Positions 62,391 through 64,000 of a DNA stretch of 64,000 nucleotides are shown here, piece after piece. This stretch comes from Bacillus swezeyi (GTDB lineage: Bacteria; Bacillota; Bacilli; Bacillales; Bacillaceae). The stretch is from assembly GCF_001969815.1 (NCBI RefSeq), contig NZ_MRBK01000001.1, positions 310,001 through 374,000 of the forward strand, given 5' to 3'. Each line of letters begins with the position of its first letter. Within the stretch, counting starts at the first letter, position 1. The notes under the pieces are model-generated. The model saw nothing but the letters and a program-made list of their open reading frames with translations. It ran no database searches and had not been told where the DNA came from. A program made the translations under genes and the position numbers.

Positions 62391-62419
62391 AATTTATAAT
62401 AATTAGTTGCTTAAGTCAA
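62391..62419 (-). promoter_or_regulatory. Promoter and possible MarR operator of the MarR-GNAT/MFS operon
   Basis: Minus strand TTGACT (62414-62419), 17-bp spacer, TAAATT (62391-62396). The imperfect palindrome TTGCTTAAGTCAA (62407-62419) covers the -35 box, where a MarR dimer would block polymerase. Confidence 0.4.
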
Positions 62420-62566
62420 GTGTATGAAAAGAAAGTCAAAAATGTTAATGATAGATTATATTTTACAAATAAAGAAAAATAAATTCAATCCTTCCGTCCA
62501 AAAGGCAGGAAAGCTGAATGAGGAAAGAGTATATGATCTAACAAGTAGACAGTTTCTTAATTCCTT

Positions 62567-62580
62567 TGTAAGCGTTTAAC
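62567..62580. promoter_or_regulatory. CcpA cre box upstream of the GH42 gene
   Basis: TGTAAGCGTTTAAC fits the cre consensus core (TGTAA.CG.T...C). It lies about 65 bp before the beta-galactosidase ATG and would confer glucose repression. Confidence 0.7.
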
Positions 62581-62644
62581 CTGAGGAGGCGTTTTTGTCT
62601 GTCTCCACATCATTTCAAAACGAGGAAGAAAGGATGAAACGCAG

Positions 62645-64000
62645 ATGGTCAAATCATTTCCCCCGATCAGCCCGAAAGTTCCCCGATTATTGCATGGAGC
62701 CGATTACAACCCTGATCAATGGCTCCGGTATCCTGATATTTTAAAAGAGGATATCCGCTTGATGAAGCTGTCCCGCTGTAATGTGATGTCCGTCGGTATT
62801 TTCTCATGGGTTTCTCTCGAGCCTGAAGAAGGAAGGTTTTCATTTGACTGGCTTGATCAGGTGCTGGATGCTTTCAAAGACAACGGCATTTATGCGTTTT
62901 TGGCGACGCCGAGCGGCGCCCGACCGGCATGGCTGTCAAAAAAGTATCCTGAAGTGCTGAGAACCGAGCGGAACAGGGTCCGCAATCTTTATGGAAAACG
63001 GCACAATCATTGCTATACGTCTCCTGTCTATCGCAGAAAAACAGCTATTATCAATGGAAAGCTCGCGGAACGCTACGCAAATCATCCTGCTGTGATCGGC
63101 TGGCATATTTCCAATGAATACGGCGGAGAATGCCATTGTGATCTATGCCAGGTCAAGTTCAGAGAATGGCTTTTGGCCAAATACAAAACGCTTGATCAGC
63201 TCAATCACGCATGGTGGACGGCGTTTTGGAGCCATACTTACACAGATTGGGATGAGATTGAATCACCGGCTCCGCACGGCGAGGACGCTCTGCACGGTCT
63301 GAACCTGGATTGGAAGCGTTTTGTGACAGACCAGACAGTTGATTTCTGCCGGCACGAAATCGCCCATGTCCGTTCCTTTAACCCTGAACTGCCTATCACC
63401 ACGAATTTTATGGGGACTTATGCCGGTCTGAATTATTGGAAATTCGTCGATTTGCTTGATGTCATCTCATGGGATTCCTATCCGACATGGCACAACAATT
63501 GGCAGGAAGACGCGAAGCTCGGAGCTGACATTGGTTTTGTGCACGATATCAACCGTTCGTTAAAGGGCGGCCGTCCGTTCATGCTGATGGAAAGCACACC
63601 GAGTATGACGAACTGGCATGATGTCAGCAAATTGAAGCGGCCCGGTATGCATGAATTATCGTCCTTGCAGGCGGTCGCGCACGGATCAGATACCGTTCAA
63701 TATTTTCAATGGAGAAAAAGCCGCGGGTCTAGCGAAAAACTTCACGGTGCAGTCGTCGATCATGAAGGATCTGAGCATACACGCGTCTTTCAGGATGTGA
63801 AAAAGCTCGGTGAAAAGCTCGCCAAACTTGAGGAGATCGCAGGAACGACAGTTGAGCCGGAAGCTGCGATTATATTTGACTGGGAAAACCGCTGGGCATT
63901 GGAGGATGCTCAAGGGCCCCGCAATATCGGTCTTCATTATGAACGGACAGTTAAATCATTTTATGAGCCGTTTTGGCAGGAAGGCGTTCCGGTCGATATC
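62645..64000 (+). CDS. ganA: GH42 beta-galactosidase, GanA-like (3' end outside window)
   Basis: 452 codons are visible from ATG at 62645 with AAAGGA about 10 nt upstream; the frame stays open to the window end. GH42 features: GADYNPDQW near the start, acid/base Glu158 in HISNEYGG, the zinc-binding CHCDLC just after it, the stretch HAWWTAFWSHTYTDW, and nucleophile Glu316 in MLMESTPS. About 65% of a 680-690 residue family member is present. No signal peptide, so it acts inside the cell on imported galacto-oligosaccharides; GanA of B. subtilis is the closest relative I recall, though the two differ at many positions. Cre box upstream. An ATG at 62634 lies in another frame, on the Shine-Dalgarno sequence. 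Confidence 0.92.
   Translation, partial: MVKSFPPISPKVPRLLHGADYNPDQWLRYPDILKEDIRLMKLSRCNVMSVGIFSWVSLEPEEGRFSFDWLDQVLDAFKDNGIYAFLATPSGARPAWLSKKYPEVLRTERNRVRNLYGKRHNHCYTSPVYRRKTAIINGKLAERYANHPAVIGWHISNEYGGECHCDLCQVKFREWLLAKYKTLDQLNHAWWTAFWSHTYTDWDEIESPAPHGEDALHGLNLDWKRFVTDQTVDFCRHEIAHVRSFNPELPITTNFMGTYAGLNYWKFVDLLDVISWDSYPTWHNNWQEDAKLGADIGFVHDINRSLKGGRPFMLMESTPSMTNWHDVSKLKRPGMHELSSLQAVAHGSDTVQYFQWRKSRGSSEKLHGAVVDHEGSEHTRVFQDVKKLGEKLAKLEEIAGTTVEPEAAIIFDWENRWALEDAQGPRNIGLHYERTVKSFYEPFWQEGVPVDI

Noticed and set aside
62634-62744. ATG at 62634 opening a 36-codon frame over the GH42 start
   Set aside because: The ATG overlaps the Shine-Dalgarno sequence itself and the product has no features; the GH42 frame starts at 62645.
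1-64000. CRISPR arrays, tRNA or rRNA genes, insertion sequences, phage genes
   Set aside because: None seen: no regularly spaced repeats, no cloverleaf-like sequence, no transposase or integrase reading frames on either strand.

Overview
The window is low-to-medium GC Firmicute DNA, almost certainly from a Bacillus of the subtilis/licheniformis group. The evidence is: purine-rich Shine-Dalgarno sequences; TTG and GTG starts; CcpA cre boxes; a sigma-54/RocR arginine regulon; and the recognisable blocks tcyABC, rocRDEF, bsdABCD-yclD and the end of a bacillaene-type pks cluster. Gene order (roc genes between tcyA and bsdA, followed by an LXG toxin locus and a sugar-sensing/ABC transporter block) points to the licheniformis side of the group. 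That species assignment is inference.

Region 1 (1-30846) is the distal half of a trans-AT polyketide/non-ribosomal peptide assembly line, colinear with PksM-PksN-PksR-PksS of the bacillaene pathway. The order read from the sequence is: [KS]-KR-ACP, KS-ACP (pksM end); C-A-PCP, KS-DH-KR-ACP, KS-DH-KR-ACP, KS-DH-KR (pksN); MT-ACP, KS0-enoyl isomerase-ACP, KS-ACP-TE (pksR). A convergent P450 (pksS) follows. No acyltransferase domain is present, so the AT must act in trans. A structured ~290-bp palindromic element lies between pksR and pksS.

Region 2 (30847-35090) is an 800-bp AT-rich non-coding stretch, then a PLP-dependent decarboxylase gene followed 15 bp later by a chemoreceptor gene.

Region 3 (35087-46660) is ordinary metabolism. 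It holds the cystine importer tcyABC, the arginine/ornithine catabolic set rocR-rocD-rocE-rocF with a textbook sigma-54 promoter and two upstream palindromes, and the phenolic-acid decarboxylase locus bsdA/bsdBCD with yclD.

Region 4 (46664-51261) is a type VII secretion LXG toxin operon on the minus strand. It has two small helical partner proteins, an LXG protein with a glycine-rich hydrophobic C-terminus, a DUF4176 protein, two paralogous multi-pass membrane proteins and a further small membrane protein (immunity candidates). A 59-codon membrane micro-ORF lies just upstream on the plus strand.

Region 5 (51481-59445) is a three-component sugar sensor (membrane-anchored sugar-binding protein, histidine kinase, AraC-type response regulator) followed, behind a cre box, by a CUT2 monosaccharide ABC transporter. 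The layout matches AraPST-AraEGH of Geobacillus.

Region 6 (59648-64000) holds an orphan WXG-like gene, an MFS transporter with a MarR-GNAT fusion regulator, and, behind another cre box, the 5' two-thirds of a GH42 beta-galactosidase running off the window.
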